Shown here: positions 51,621 to 59,505 of the stretch, in pieces | Layout of the letters: each line of letters begins with the position of its first letter | Numbering within the stretch: position 1 is the first letter of the stretch | Source: Palsa-506 sp963836355 | GTDB lineage: Bacteria > Actinomycetota > Actinomycetes > Streptosporangiales > Streptosporangiaceae | Assembly: GCA_963836355.1 (NCBI GenBank) | Contig: CAWIJO010000018.1 | Span: forward strand, 310,001 to 374,000 | Length of the DNA stretch: 64,000 nucleotides | Direction: 5' to 3' | Position numbers and translations under genes: made by a program | The notes under the pieces: model-generated | Databases searched by the model: none | What the model saw: only the letters and a program-made list of their open reading frames with translations | Told to the model about the DNA's origin: nothing

Positions 51621-52610
51621 TCAGGGCTGGCGATCGGGATCATGCCCCGGCACAACCCGGCCGACCGGGCGGGCGACCGTGATCGCGCGCTCGGCACGGT
51701 ACCCCGGACGCCTCAGGCGAAGGAAGCTGGCCATCGGAACGGCCAGCGCGAAATCCGCAGCCAGCGGCAGGCACGGGGTCGCCGACGCCATGGCCGCGCT
51801 GATCCGGGCGAATGCTCTGTGCGAGCTGATCTCCCGCTGGGCGAACGTCGAGGGGACCCGGAGGATCCGCCACCTGGCCGGCGGCCACACGATCACCCAG
51901 GCCCGCCCGACGACCTTGCTTTCCTGGATCGTCCCGCCGCCGGGATCGCCGCGGCGCAGCCGGGAGTCGGCTGACACGCTTCGGTGATCGCCCATCACCC
52001 ACAGTCGGCCTGGCGGCACGGCAATGCTGAAAGACCGCGAAGCGGCGGCTGGCACACTGCCCGGAGCGTCGCCCGGGTACAGATAGGAGTTCTCGTGCAG
52101 CGGAACCCCGTTGACGGTCAGCAGGCCCTGCGCGGTGCAGCAGGCCACCCGGTCGCCCGGCACCCCGATGACCCGCTTGACGAAGTCAGCCGGGCCGGGA
52201 GCGGTCCCGAACAGCCCGGCAATCGCGTGCAACAGCGGCTGCAGCGTCGCGTCGTAAACCCGGGCGACCGGGTTCGAGCTTGTGGTCGCCGGCGGCTCGG
52301 GTTCCCATGAGCCCTCGCCGTTGAACACGACGATGTCACCGCGCGCGATCGACCGGAAATGATAGGCGAGCTTGTTGACCAGTACCATGTCGTTGATCTT
52401 GAGCGTATTCTCCATCGACGAGGACGGAATGTAGAACGCCTCAAGCGCGAATGTCTTGATCACTAGCGTAATAGCCAGTCCCAGCACGACCAGCAGCGGA
52501 AGTTCAATCCAGAACGGCCGCTTCCCTTTCGGCTTCTTCTTCCCGGCGGCGTCCGTACTCGCGGACGAGTCCGCGTCTTCGCCTGCACGCGGGCCCTGGT
52601 CACCGCTCAT
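51621..52610 (-). CDS. lepB: Signal peptidase I
   Basis: A 329-residue S26 protease. Residues 1-32 are a charged cytoplasmic tail, 33-54 a membrane helix (IELPLLVVLGLAITLVIKTF), then YIPSSSMENTL with the catalytic serine, DFVKRVIGVPGDRV with the catalytic lysine, and VMGDHRSVSADSR. GRAWVIVWPPARWRIL is the last conserved strand. A second hydrophobic stretch (ASATPCLPLAADFALAVPM) may be a C-terminal anchor, as in several actinomycete signal peptidases. The final 35 residues look like run-on. It cleaves exported proteins on the outer face of the membrane. Confidence 0.93.
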   Translation of the reverse strand: MSGDQGPRAGEDADSSASTDAAGKKKPKGKRPFWIELPLLVVLGLAITLVIKTFALEAFYIPSSSMENTLKINDMVLVNKLAYHFRSIARGDIVVFNGEGSWEPEPPATTSSNPVARVYDATLQPLLHAIAGLFGTAPGPADFVKRVIGVPGDRVACCTAQGLLTVNGVPLHENSYLYPGDAPGSVPAAASRSFSIAVPPGRLWVMGDHRSVSADSRLRRGDPGGGTIQESKVVGRAWVIVWPPARWRILRVPSTFAQREISSHRAFARISAAMASATPCLPLAADFALAVPMASFLRLRRPGYRAERAITVARPVGRVVPGHDPDRQP

Positions 52611-52884
52611 CCGGTCCGACCATAGTTCGTCATGTCAGGCCCGAGCCTAGCGGTCACGAATCCAAGACGCGGAACGGTAAGTGCGTCCAGGCGATTCGCC
52701 TACTTCTCACTATCTGTCATCAATCGTATACTTTTTGTTACACTCAGCTCGCGATGACCACGCTCCGGGGTCGAGCCGCCCTCGCAGGCCAGGGCCCGGT
52801 AGTCGCCGGGGGGCCGGACGTCATGCTGATCCAACGGGAAGACGAGACGCTGTCCCTGCTGAGATTCATGGAGATTAACCGTGA

Positions 52885-52983
52885 CGTCACGGCGGGCGCA
52901 CCTGGGCCGAAGGCTCCGTTGATCGTGGCGCCACGTTCTACTTCACCTTCGACAAGAGAAACACCCGGCGGGGGTTCAGTTAG
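52885..52983 (+). pseudogene. C-terminal remnant of a histidine kinase
   Basis: Thirty-two codons read RHGGRTWAEGSVDRGATFYF and then T-F-D-K-R to a TAG. This is the final strand-turn of the same kinase type as those at 11718 and 16052 (RHGGRTWAEGAIGEGATFYF). Nothing upstream in this frame belongs to a kinase, and the surrounding 52611-53040 holds no intact gene. It is a dead fragment left by deletion or recombination. Confidence 0.75.
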
Positions 52984-53040
52984 GCGTCGCGACCAGGCCG
53001 GTGGCACCAGTGAAGCTCGCCTCACCGCCCGGAGCCGGGT

Positions 53041-55161
53041 TTAGCCTGCCAGGCGGCGCAGTGCGCCGCGGACGACGGCCGGGTCGGTGGTGGCCCAGAA
53101 CGGCGGCAGGGATTCCCGCAGGAAACTGCCGTACCGTGCCGTGACCAGCCGCGGATCGAGCACGGCAACCACCCCCCGGTCACTCATCGTGCGCAGCAGC
53201 CGCCCGGTTCCCTGAGCCAGCAGCAGCGCCGCCTGCGCGGCCGCCACGGTCATGAACCCGTTGCCGCCGCGGGCCGCCACCGCTCGCTGGCGGGCCGACG
53301 CTAACGGATCGTCGGGCCGTGGGAACGGGATCCGGTCGATGACGACCAGCTGCAGGGACGGCCCTGGCACGTCGACGCCCTGCCACAGCGACAGGGTGCC
53401 GAACAGGCAGGTCGGCTCGTCGGCGGCGAACCTGGTGACTAGCTGCGAGGTAGGGTCATCGCCCTGGCAGAGCAGCGGGAATTCGATCCGCCCGCGCAAC
53501 TCATCGGCCGCCTGCCGGGCTGCTCGCATGGAGGAGAACAGCCCAAGCGTGCGGCCGCCGGCCGCCACGATGAGCTCTTGCAGCTCGGTCAGGTACGACT
53601 CAGCCAGCCCGTCCCGGCCAGGCGGTGGCAGGTGCCGCGCGACGTAAAGGATGCCGCTGCGCGGATGGTCGAACGGCGAGCCGACGTCCAGCCCGGTCCA
53701 GGCCAGCGAGTGCGGTTCCGCCGCGTCCCAGGGCGACCGTTCCGCTTCCGGCGGTTCAGCCGCATCCGCCGCCGCGCCGCGCTGGCCAGCGTCATCTCTG
53801 CCGCCGGTGACGGCGGGCACGGTGGCCGCGTCCTGACCGCGGGCCGGCTGGCCCGGGCCCGGCGTGCCTGCCCGCGGCAGGCCCCACTGCTGGGCCGTCG
53901 GGTCGAACGAGCCGCCGAGTGACAGCGTCGCCGAGGTCAAGGTGACGGTGTGCCGGGAGAACAGCCGCTCCGCTAGCAGGCCGCCGACCTCCAGCGGGGC
54001 GACCCGGAGCGTCGGCGGGCGGGACGACTCCCCGGCCGACGACCGGTCCATCCACACCACGTCCGACCGGCTGGCGATGTCGGCGGCGAACGAACCGAGG
54101 ATCCTGTCGGCTGCGCCATGCAGCTCATCAAGAGCGGCGAGCGCGGACCGGCCAGCGGCAATCCGTTCCAAATCTTCTTGATTGTTCTTCGCGCTGGCGC
54201 GCAGATCGGCCGCGCAGCCGTGCGCGGCATCGCGGACGGTGGCGAGCGCCACGGCGAGCGGCTCGGCGAGCACGTCAATGCGCCCGTAGCTGATCTCGTC
54301 GAGTACCCGCTCGGCTGCCGCCGCTGCCTCGCGCAGCCTGGCCGTCATGTTGTCCTCGATCATGCGCCCGCAGCGCCGGGCGGCGGCCTCCACCGCGGGC
54401 GCGGACAGCTCGGCCGAGCCGACGGCGGTGACCCGGTCGACCAGGTCGTGTGCCTCGTCGATGATCACCACGTCATGCTCGGGCAGCACGTCGAAGTCCT
54501 CAAGCGCGTCGATGGCCAGCAGGGCATGGTTGGTAACGACGATGTCCGCCCGGCCCGCCTCGTCGCGGGCCAGCTCGGCGAAGCAGCGCGTGCCATGCGG
54601 GCAGCGCTGGGCGCCCAGGCATTCCCTGGCGGTGACCGCGACCTGTCGCCAGGCCTGCTCGCTGACGCCCGGCACCAGCTCGTCGCGGTCGCCGGTAGTG
54701 GTCGTCGCGGCCCACTCGTGCAGCCGCTCGACCTGCCGCCCGGTCGCCGACGCCGTGCGGGGATCAAAGAGCATCTCGGCCGGATCCTCCGGCGCGCCCG
54801 ACCCGGCGCGGTGCAGGCACAGGTAGTTCCGGCGGCCCTTGAGAATCGCGAAGACCGGCGGCCGGCCGAGGGCCGGCCGAAGTGCGGCGGCCAGCCGCGG
54901 CAGGTCCCGGTCGATCAGCTGGCGCTGCAGGGCGATCGTGGCGGTGGACACCACGACGGTGGCATCCTGCGTCACCGCATGCCGGGCCGCGGCAACAAGG
55001 TAGGCCAGCGACTTCCCGGTCCCGGTCCCGGCCTGGACCGCCAGGTGCTCGCCGGTCTCGATGGCCCGCTGGACGGCCGCCGCCATGGCGACCTGCCCCG
55101 GCCGCTCGGCGCCGCCGATATCGGCGACGGCGACGGCAAGCAGGCCGGTCACATCGGGCAC
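53041..55161 (-). CDS. DinG/XPD-like ATP-dependent DNA helicase
   Basis: About 706 residues of superfamily 2. Motif I is AVQAGTGTGKSLAYLVAAAR, Ia VVVSTATIALQRQL, the DEAH box VVIIDEAHDLVD, and late motifs include LGLFSSMRAAR, LFGTLSLWQGVDVPG and AAQAALLLAQGTGRLLR. The iron-sulphur-type cysteines lie between motifs Ia and II (CLGAQRCPHGTRCF). Such helicases unwind R-loops or damaged DNA. The open frame reaches 55530, but the extra N-terminus is unlike protein. GTG 55161 (VPDVTGLLAVAVADIGG) is the likely start. Residues about 490-560 are a variable insert. Confidence 0.88.
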   Translation of the reverse strand: MPDVTGLLAVAVADIGGAERPGQVAMAAAVQRAIETGEHLAVQAGTGTGKSLAYLVAAARHAVTQDATVVVSTATIALQRQLIDRDLPRLAAALRPALGRPPVFAILKGRRNYLCLHRAGSGAPEDPAEMLFDPRTASATGRQVERLHEWAATTTTGDRDELVPGVSEQAWRQVAVTARECLGAQRCPHGTRCFAELARDEAGRADIVVTNHALLAIDALEDFDVLPEHDVVIIDEAHDLVDRVTAVGSAELSAPAVEAAARRCGRMIEDNMTARLREAAAAAERVLDEISYGRIDVLAEPLAVALATVRDAAHGCAADLRASAKNNQEDLERIAAGRSALAALDELHGAADRILGSFAADIASRSDVVWMDRSSAGESSRPPTLRVAPLEVGGLLAERLFSRHTVTLTSATLSLGGSFDPTAQQWGLPRAGTPGPGQPARGQDAATVPAVTGGRDDAGQRGAAADAAEPPEAERSPWDAAEPHSLAWTGLDVGSPFDHPRSGILYVARHLPPPGRDGLAESYLTELQELIVAAGGRTLGLFSSMRAARQAADELRGRIEFPLLCQGDDPTSQLVTRFAADEPTCLFGTLSLWQGVDVPGPSLQLVVIDRIPFPRPDDPLASARQRAVAARGGNGFMTVAAAQAALLLAQGTGRLLRTMSDRGVVAVLDPRLVTARYGSFLRESLPPFWATTDPAVVRGALRRLAG

Positions 55162-55446
55162 CGCGGCCCGCCCCGGCGCGCGGCGACCCGCCTTGCCTGC
55201 CGGGGCGCGGACCTCGTGGGCAGGGGGCTGGGAAGCGCGGCCGGGGGGCACGTCGCCGACGCTATCGCGCCGACCGCGGTGCTCGTGCCACCGAGCCCCT
55301 GAACCAGGACCCTCAGGGGCCGGGGCCGGGGGAGCAGGTCCGGGGCCGGGGCCACGGCCAGGGGAGCCCAGGGCATGGCCCGACCAACTTGGCCGGGCAA
55401 CTAGGCCGAGTTGACAATTATTAATCGCTAGCGCAAATATTGTCAC

Positions 55447-55797
55447 GTGACTGTAGGACCACTGCGCGATCAGGACGTGGCGCCACTGTTCGAGGCGTTG
55501 TCCGACGCAACCAGACGCCAGGTTGTGCAATTGCTAGTGGCGAGGCCGCTGCGCGCCGGGGAGCTTGCCGCCGCCGCGGGTACCTCCGCTCCGGCGATGA
55601 GCAGGCACCTGCGCGTGCTGCTGCGGGCCGGCATCGTCACGGACGAGCGAATCGCGCAGGACGCGCGGGGCCGCCTCTTCCGGCTGCGGCCGCAGTCGAT
55701 GGTTGCCCTGCAGGGCTGGCTCGATCAGCTGCAGGCGCACTGGGATGCCCAGCTGCAGTCTTTCAAGTGGCACGCGGAGGGAAGGCCAGCGCGATGA
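55447..55797 (+). CDS. ArsR-family transcriptional regulator
   Basis: A 116-residue winged helix: LFEALSDATRRQVVQLLVAR, LAAAAGTSAPAMSRHLRVLL and GRLFRLRPQSM. Metal-binding cysteines are absent. It is of the subfamily that regularly precedes SRPBCC/AHSA1 genes, as here, and its last codons overlap the next gene by four bases. GTG 55447 lies in an AT-rich patch, and the helicase is read in the other direction from it. Confidence 0.9.
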   Translation: MTVGPLRDQDVAPLFEALSDATRRQVVQLLVARPLRAGELAAAAGTSAPAMSRHLRVLLRAGIVTDERIAQDARGRLFRLRPQSMVALQGWLDQLQAHWDAQLQSFKWHAEGRPAR

Positions 55798-56612
55798 CCG
55801 AAGCCAGGTCGGTGTCCGCCGAGGTCGGGTCGCGGTGGATGCGGCTACGGCCTTCGGCGCGTTCTCCGGGGAAATGAACCTGTGGTGGGGGCGCGGGCCG
55901 ATCAACTTCTTCGACGCCTCCCGAGCCGTCGCCGTGACCTGCGAGCCTGGTGTTGGCGGGCGGATCCTTGAGGTCTACGACGAGGTGACCTGCGCCGCGC
56001 TGGAATTGGGCCGGATCACCGTGTGGGAGCAAGTTGCGCGGCTGTGCTGGCAGAGTTCCGTCGACGATGTCATGATCGACGTGCGGTTCGACCCGACGGC
56101 AGGCGGGACGATCGTCCGGGTGCTGGCCAGCATCCCGGCTGGCGGCGCGGACCGCGGCGGCACGTTCTGGGTACGGGTAGCACCGGCCTGGTTCGGCGCC
56201 TGGTGCGCCCGGCGCGGGGATGCGCCGCCCCCGCCGGAGGACACGGCCCGCTGGGGCTTGCCGTCTCGGACGCCAAACCGGCCATCGCGGCCCGCTGGCT
56301 GGCCAGCGTGTTCGGCCTGCAGACGCCTGGCGTGCTGCCCGATGACGATGCCGGGCGGCACTGGATCGAGTTCCGGGTAGGCAACAGCTCGCTGATCATA
56401 GCCAGGCTGGCGGGCGAGCGGCCGGAAGGCGCTCCCGTCACCCACGTGCCCTGGGTCTTCGTGGACGATCTCGACGGTCATTTCGCCCTGCGCAGGCGGG
56501 CGGGGCCGCCATCGTCGAGGACATCCACCAGTACGGGTACCGCGCCTACGTGACCGACGATCTTGAAGGCAACCGCTGGACGTTCGCCCAGGCCCGCCCC
56601 ACCATGCGCTGA
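55794..56612 (+). pseudogene. SRPBCC-VOC fusion gene with three frame breaks
   Basis: Four successive frames make one protein: MTEARSVSAEV; then AVDAATAFGAFSGEMNLWWG to GAWCARRGDAPPPPEDTAR (SRPBCC, AHSA1-like); then LGLAVSDAKPAIAARWLASV to FVDDLDGHFAL (VOC); then VEDIHQYGYRAYVTDDLEGN to the TGA. Breaks lie near 55831, 56250 and 56498, and each can be healed by one extra C or G. Repaired, the protein would have about 273 residues, a known SRPBCC-glyoxalase fusion architecture. Three same-type deletions in one gene suggest real decay or poor base calling here. Confidence 0.85.
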
Positions 56613-56653
56613 GCGAGCCCGGCACTGCCCCGCCGCTGACCCCGCAGAATTCC

Positions 56654-56706
56654 TTGATCACGGATGATCCGGGGGGTTCCAGCGCGCGAATCCCCCATGA
56701 TCATGA
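56654..56706. repeat. Intergenic hairpin with TGATCA ends
   Basis: TTGATCA (56654-56660) and ATGATCATGA (56697-56706) flank an inner near-palindrome, GGGGGGTTC against GAATCCCCC. It lies between convergent genes and so can serve as a terminator. GGGGGTTC and the TGATC ends recall the inverted repeat at 18430-18486, though the alignment is loose. Confidence 0.45.
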
Positions 56707-56742
56707 GCGGGTCGGCGCGGGAGGCGGGTGATGCGGGCATTG

Positions 56743-57345
56743 TCAGGCGTCGGCCGGTATCGGCGGACCGACAATGCGCAGCCCGTAGCGCGGGCTGGTC
56801 TCGATCCACTGCTGGATTTCCTCAGGCATCGACGTCTCGCCGGGCCCGGGCAGCCGGCGTTCCGGCGCCGGCCGCCCGACCTCGTCGTAGAGAGCCATCA
56901 GGTCACCGGGTGTTACAAGGGCGAGGAACCGCGCCGGGCCGGTGCCGGTGACCCGGAAGGCGTGCGGCACACCAGTTGGCAGGTAGATAAACGATCCGGC
57001 GGTGAGTTGGTAGGTCTGCTCGCCGGCCCGGTAGGTCAGGTTGCCGTCCAGCACGTAGAACGCCTCGGCCTCGCGGGTATGCACATGCAGCGGGGTGGCC
57101 GTGCCGACCGGCTGGGTCACCAGCGACACCCCCAGCGCGCCCGCCGTATCGGCGGCTGAGGCCAGTTGCTCGAATAGGCCGCCGAGTGCCCAGGTCGCCG
57201 GGCCATCGCCGTCGCCCCGGACCAGAATGGCAGGGGTAGTCGTCTCGATGCCAGCCGTCTTGGTGCCAGCCGCCTTGGTGCCAGCAGCCTCGGTGCCAGC
57301 CGCCTCGGTGGCGGTCGCGTCGGCGTCCGTCGTTTTGGTGTCCAT
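56743..57345 (-). CDS. Cupin-domain protein
   Basis: A 200-residue protein whose last 160 residues form one cupin: PLHVHTREAEAFYVLDGNLT holds H-x-H and the glutamate, and FIYLPTGVPHAFRV the last histidine, so the metal site is complete. Such proteins include quercetin dioxygenases, isomerases and binding proteins. The N-terminal 30 residues are Ala-Gly-Thr repeats from a 15-base minisatellite. It is read away from a TetR gene, and a TetR operator half lies at 57374-57397, so it is probably repressed by that protein. Confidence 0.88.
   Translation of the reverse strand: MDTKTTDADATATEAAGTEAAGTKAAGTKTAGIETTTPAILVRGDGDGPATWALGGLFEQLASAADTAGALGVSLVTQPVGTATPLHVHTREAEAFYVLDGNLTYRAGEQTYQLTAGSFIYLPTGVPHAFRVTGTGPARFLALVTPGDLMALYDEVGRPAPERRLPGPGETSMPEEIQQWIETSPRYGLRIVGPPIPADA
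57247..57312. repeat. 15-bp minisatellite in the cupin gene
   Basis: Four to five units built on GGTGCCAGCCGCCTT (plus strand) encode Ala-Gly-Thr-Glu/Lys-Ala in the cupin N-terminus. On the coding strand each unit contains GGCACC followed by a Glu/Lys codon and GC-rich alanine codons, like the linker repeat at 29838-29970. Confidence 0.7.
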
Positions 57346-57373
57346 GGTGTCTGCCCGCTGCCTCCTCATATTC

Positions 57374-57397
57374 GCCCGAACTTATTTCGGATCAATA
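57374..57397. promoter_or_regulatory. TetR operator 1, between cupin and tetR
   Basis: CCCGAA-CTTAT-TTCGGATCAATA contains CCGAA-N5-TTCGG and the right half TTCGGATCAATA, identical to half of the perfect palindrome at 58369-58397. It lies between divergent cupin and tetR genes, 17 bases before the tetR start, so binding would control both. Confidence 0.8.
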
Positions 57398-57414
57398 CTG
57401 GTAAGGTAGATCGT

Positions 57415-58086
57415 ATGCGCGAGCCCGTCAAGCCCAGGACCTACCGGTCGTCCCTGCGAGCGGAGCAGGCCCGGCGGACGCGACAGGCAATCCTGGAGGC
57501 CGCCCGCCTGCTGCTCAGCGAGCAGGGTTACGTCGCGACCACGGTCGCGCAGATCGCGGCCAGGGCAGGGGTCGCGGTCGATACCGTCTACGCCTCCGTT
57601 GGCCCCAAGCCGGTGCTCATGCGGTTGCTCATGGAGACCGCGATCTCCGGGTCGGACGAGGCGATCCCAGCCGAGCAGCGAGATTACGTACGGCAGGTGC
57701 GGGCAGCGGCAACAGCGGAGCAGAAAATAGCGATCTATGCCAGCGCCGTGGTGGCGGCGAACGCCCGCTTGGCCCCGCTGCACCTCGTGCTGCGGGACGC
57801 CGCCGCCCAGGCTCCCGAGCTTGCGCAGATCAGGGACGAGATCGCCACCCGACGGGCTGGCAACATGCGCCTGTTCGCCCAGGACCTGGCCGGCACCGGC
57901 CAGCTCAGGCCGGGCATCGACGTCGAGGAAGTCGCCGATGTCGTGTGGAGCATGAACTCTGCCGAGTACTTCAGCTTGCTCGTGCGTGACTGCGGCTGGG
58001 CGCCGGAGCGGTTCGCCCGGTGGCTCACCGACACGTGGAGCCGGCTGTTCCTGACGACTGACATGGCTGCCACGCGACCTGAATAG
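57415..58086 (+). CDS. TetR-family transcriptional regulator
   Basis: A 223-residue protein. RRTRQAILEAARLLLSEQGY, TTVAQIAARAGVAVDTVYAS and VGPKPVLMRLL are the DNA-binding domain (residues 17-70); the rest is a helical ligand-binding domain. Operators sharing CCGAA-N5-TTCGG lie before this gene and before the SnoaL-like gene downstream, so it probably represses itself, the divergent cupin and that gene. The ATG is at 57415, with GGTAAGG nearby. Its ligand is unknown but may be the substrate of the cupin or SnoaL-like protein. Confidence 0.93.
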   Translation: MREPVKPRTYRSSLRAEQARRTRQAILEAARLLLSEQGYVATTVAQIAARAGVAVDTVYASVGPKPVLMRLLMETAISGSDEAIPAEQRDYVRQVRAAATAEQKIAIYASAVVAANARLAPLHLVLRDAAAQAPELAQIRDEIATRRAGNMRLFAQDLAGTGQLRPGIDVEEVADVVWSMNSAEYFSLLVRDCGWAPERFARWLTDTWSRLFLTTDMAATRPE

Positions 58087-58368
58087 TAACCGGCGACACG
58101 GACGGCGAACTGCGTCCAGCCCCGAGGCGGGTATCGCGAACTGATCCCTGGGCCGGTCAATCTGCGGCCCGTCCGCTTGACGCAGCGACCCGCCGGGTTC
58201 GTCCCCTTGCGGGCCTGCCGGCCGCTGGGCCGCCACCGCGGGCCCGCCGTCCGCTGGGCCGCCACCGCAGGGTCGCTGCCCCGGGCCCGGTCTCGAGAAG
58301 CTGACGAGGTTTCCCCAACTCAGACGGCTCTACTCGACATGCCTGAATAATTTATCCTAACCTTATTG

Positions 58369-58397
58369 TATTGATCCGAATATAATTCGGATCAATA
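58369..58397. promoter_or_regulatory. TetR operator 2, before the SnoaL-like gene
   Basis: TATTGATCCGAAT and ATTCGGATCAATA are perfect 13-base inverted halves around ATA. The core CCGAA-N5-TTCGG and right half match operator 1 exactly. AT-rich sequence before it (AATAATTTATCC) may hold the promoter. The SnoaL-like gene starts 46 bases downstream. Confidence 0.85.
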
Positions 58398-58442
58398 CGA
58401 CGCCGGGCCGTGCAGCTGCCCGGCCGTACTCAGGAGGACGTC

Positions 58443-58907
58443 ATGAGCACCACCACCACCACCGCAGCACCCACCACGAACCGGGGCCGGTCCGCGGCCT
58501 ACTCAGTGATCCAGCGGATCTTCGACGAGGGGTTCGCCATCGGCAACGACGCCGTGGTCGACCAGGTCTGCTCGCCCGATCTTGTGGAGCACCAGTTCGG
58601 CACGGCCGGCGCGGGCGCCGACGCGATCGCGCACGTAAAGGCCGCAATCCGTGATGTGCACCGGGCCGTCCCCGATGTCTCGTTCAGCATCGAGGACGCA
58701 GTCGAGTCCGGCGACACCATCTGGGTGCGGATACAAGCACAGGGGACGGCTACCGGTCCGTACTTCGGGCCGCCGAGCGGCCGGCACGTCGAATTCACCG
58801 TGATCGACATCGCCCGCATCGTCGACGGCCGCATCGTGGAGCACTGGGGCGTGCCCGACCGGTTCGCCATGCTTGCCCAGACCGGGGTCCTCGACCGGCT
58901 CGCATGA
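58443..58907 (+). CDS. SnoaL-like/NTF2-fold ester-cyclase-type protein
   Basis: A 154-residue protein. After a threonine-rich start, residues 20-150 form the NTF2/SnoaL fold: IFDEGFAIGNDAVVDQVCSP, IRDVHRAVPDVSFSIEDAVE, WVRIQAQGTATGPYFG and IVDGRIVEHWGVPDRFAML. SnoaL proteins cyclise polyketides, but many relatives are uncharacterised small-molecule enzymes. AGGAGG (58432-58437) fixes the ATG. A perfect TetR operator lies upstream, tying it to the cupin and tetR genes as one regulon. Confidence 0.9.
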   Translation: MSTTTTTAAPTTNRGRSAAYSVIQRIFDEGFAIGNDAVVDQVCSPDLVEHQFGTAGAGADAIAHVKAAIRDVHRAVPDVSFSIEDAVESGDTIWVRIQAQGTATGPYFGPPSGRHVEFTVIDIARIVDGRIVEHWGVPDRFAMLAQTGVLDRLA

Positions 58908-59421
58908 GAGCCGCACAGCGCAGCTGCGGGCCCGCAGCCCGCGGTTGCGCCGCTGCCGGCGTGGCATGAACTCACCGAGCGCTGCAGCACCCCACGAGAC
59001 TGAGTAGATTCGCCAGACTGGCCACTCCAATCACACCAGCCATCAGCCGTGAATGACTGGTTAACTTATAGCCGGTCATCACCGGGCAGATCTAAACCGC
59101 TAACGTGATCTTGAAAAGTCTTGAGGTAGGTGTGGCTGAAGTGGCCTTGGTTGCGAACCCTAGCCGATGCCGCTAGAACACCCCCGGCCGCGCGTAGTCG
59201 GCGGTACAGCGCGCTGGCCAGCCTGGCCAGAACTGCCGCGAGCCAACGCGCGGCCTAGGGCGAACGCGGCTGCGGGCCAACGCGGCCGCGGGCCAACGCG
59301 GCCGCGGGCCAACGCAGCCGCGGGCCAACGCAGCCGCGGGCAGCCGGAAACCCGGTGGCCGCCAGCGCCGCGGCAGCCTACCGTGGGGGCGCGACGACTT
59401 CCGAGCCAAGGGAGAACAGTT
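58908..59421. other. Long intergenic region with tandem repeats
   Basis: No convincing gene. It holds a GTTAAC-centred AT-rich patch (about 59020-59060), possible promoter sequence, and a 16-base tandem repeat (four copies, 59272-59335) ahead of the Erm-like gene. An ORF spanning the repeat is open only by chance, since the unit is not a multiple of three. A regulated leader for the methyltransferase is possible. Confidence 0.5.
59272..59335. repeat. 16-bp tandem repeat, four copies
   Basis: Four head-to-tail copies of GCGGGCCAACGCGGCC lie in the leader of the Erm-like gene; the last two have A for G near the end. The unit contains GC-rich self-complementary parts that could fold in the transcript. 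Confidence 0.9.
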
Positions 59422-59505
59422 ATGGGCCTGGTCAGGGTCTTCCGTGCCCGGGCGGCGGCGGTGGCAGGCGCAGCCGAATCCGGCAGGCGCCCACTTCCTG
59501 CGTGA
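59422..59505 (+). CDS. Possible leader peptide overlapping the Erm-like gene
   Basis: A 27-codon ORF, MGLVRVFRARAAAVAGAAES to a TGA, preceded by GGGAG (59410-59414) at good spacing. It overlaps the start of the methyltransferase in another frame. Short leader ORFs control many erm genes by ribosome stalling on macrolides. Alternatively this ATG is the true methyltransferase start and one base is missing nearby, as happens in several genes of this window. Confidence 0.35.
   Translation: MGLVRVFRARAAAVAGAAESGRRPLPA

Noticed and set aside
59167..59505. 112-codon ORF over the 16-bp repeat
   Set aside because: The repeat unit is not a multiple of three, and only the last 27 codons have a ribosome site.
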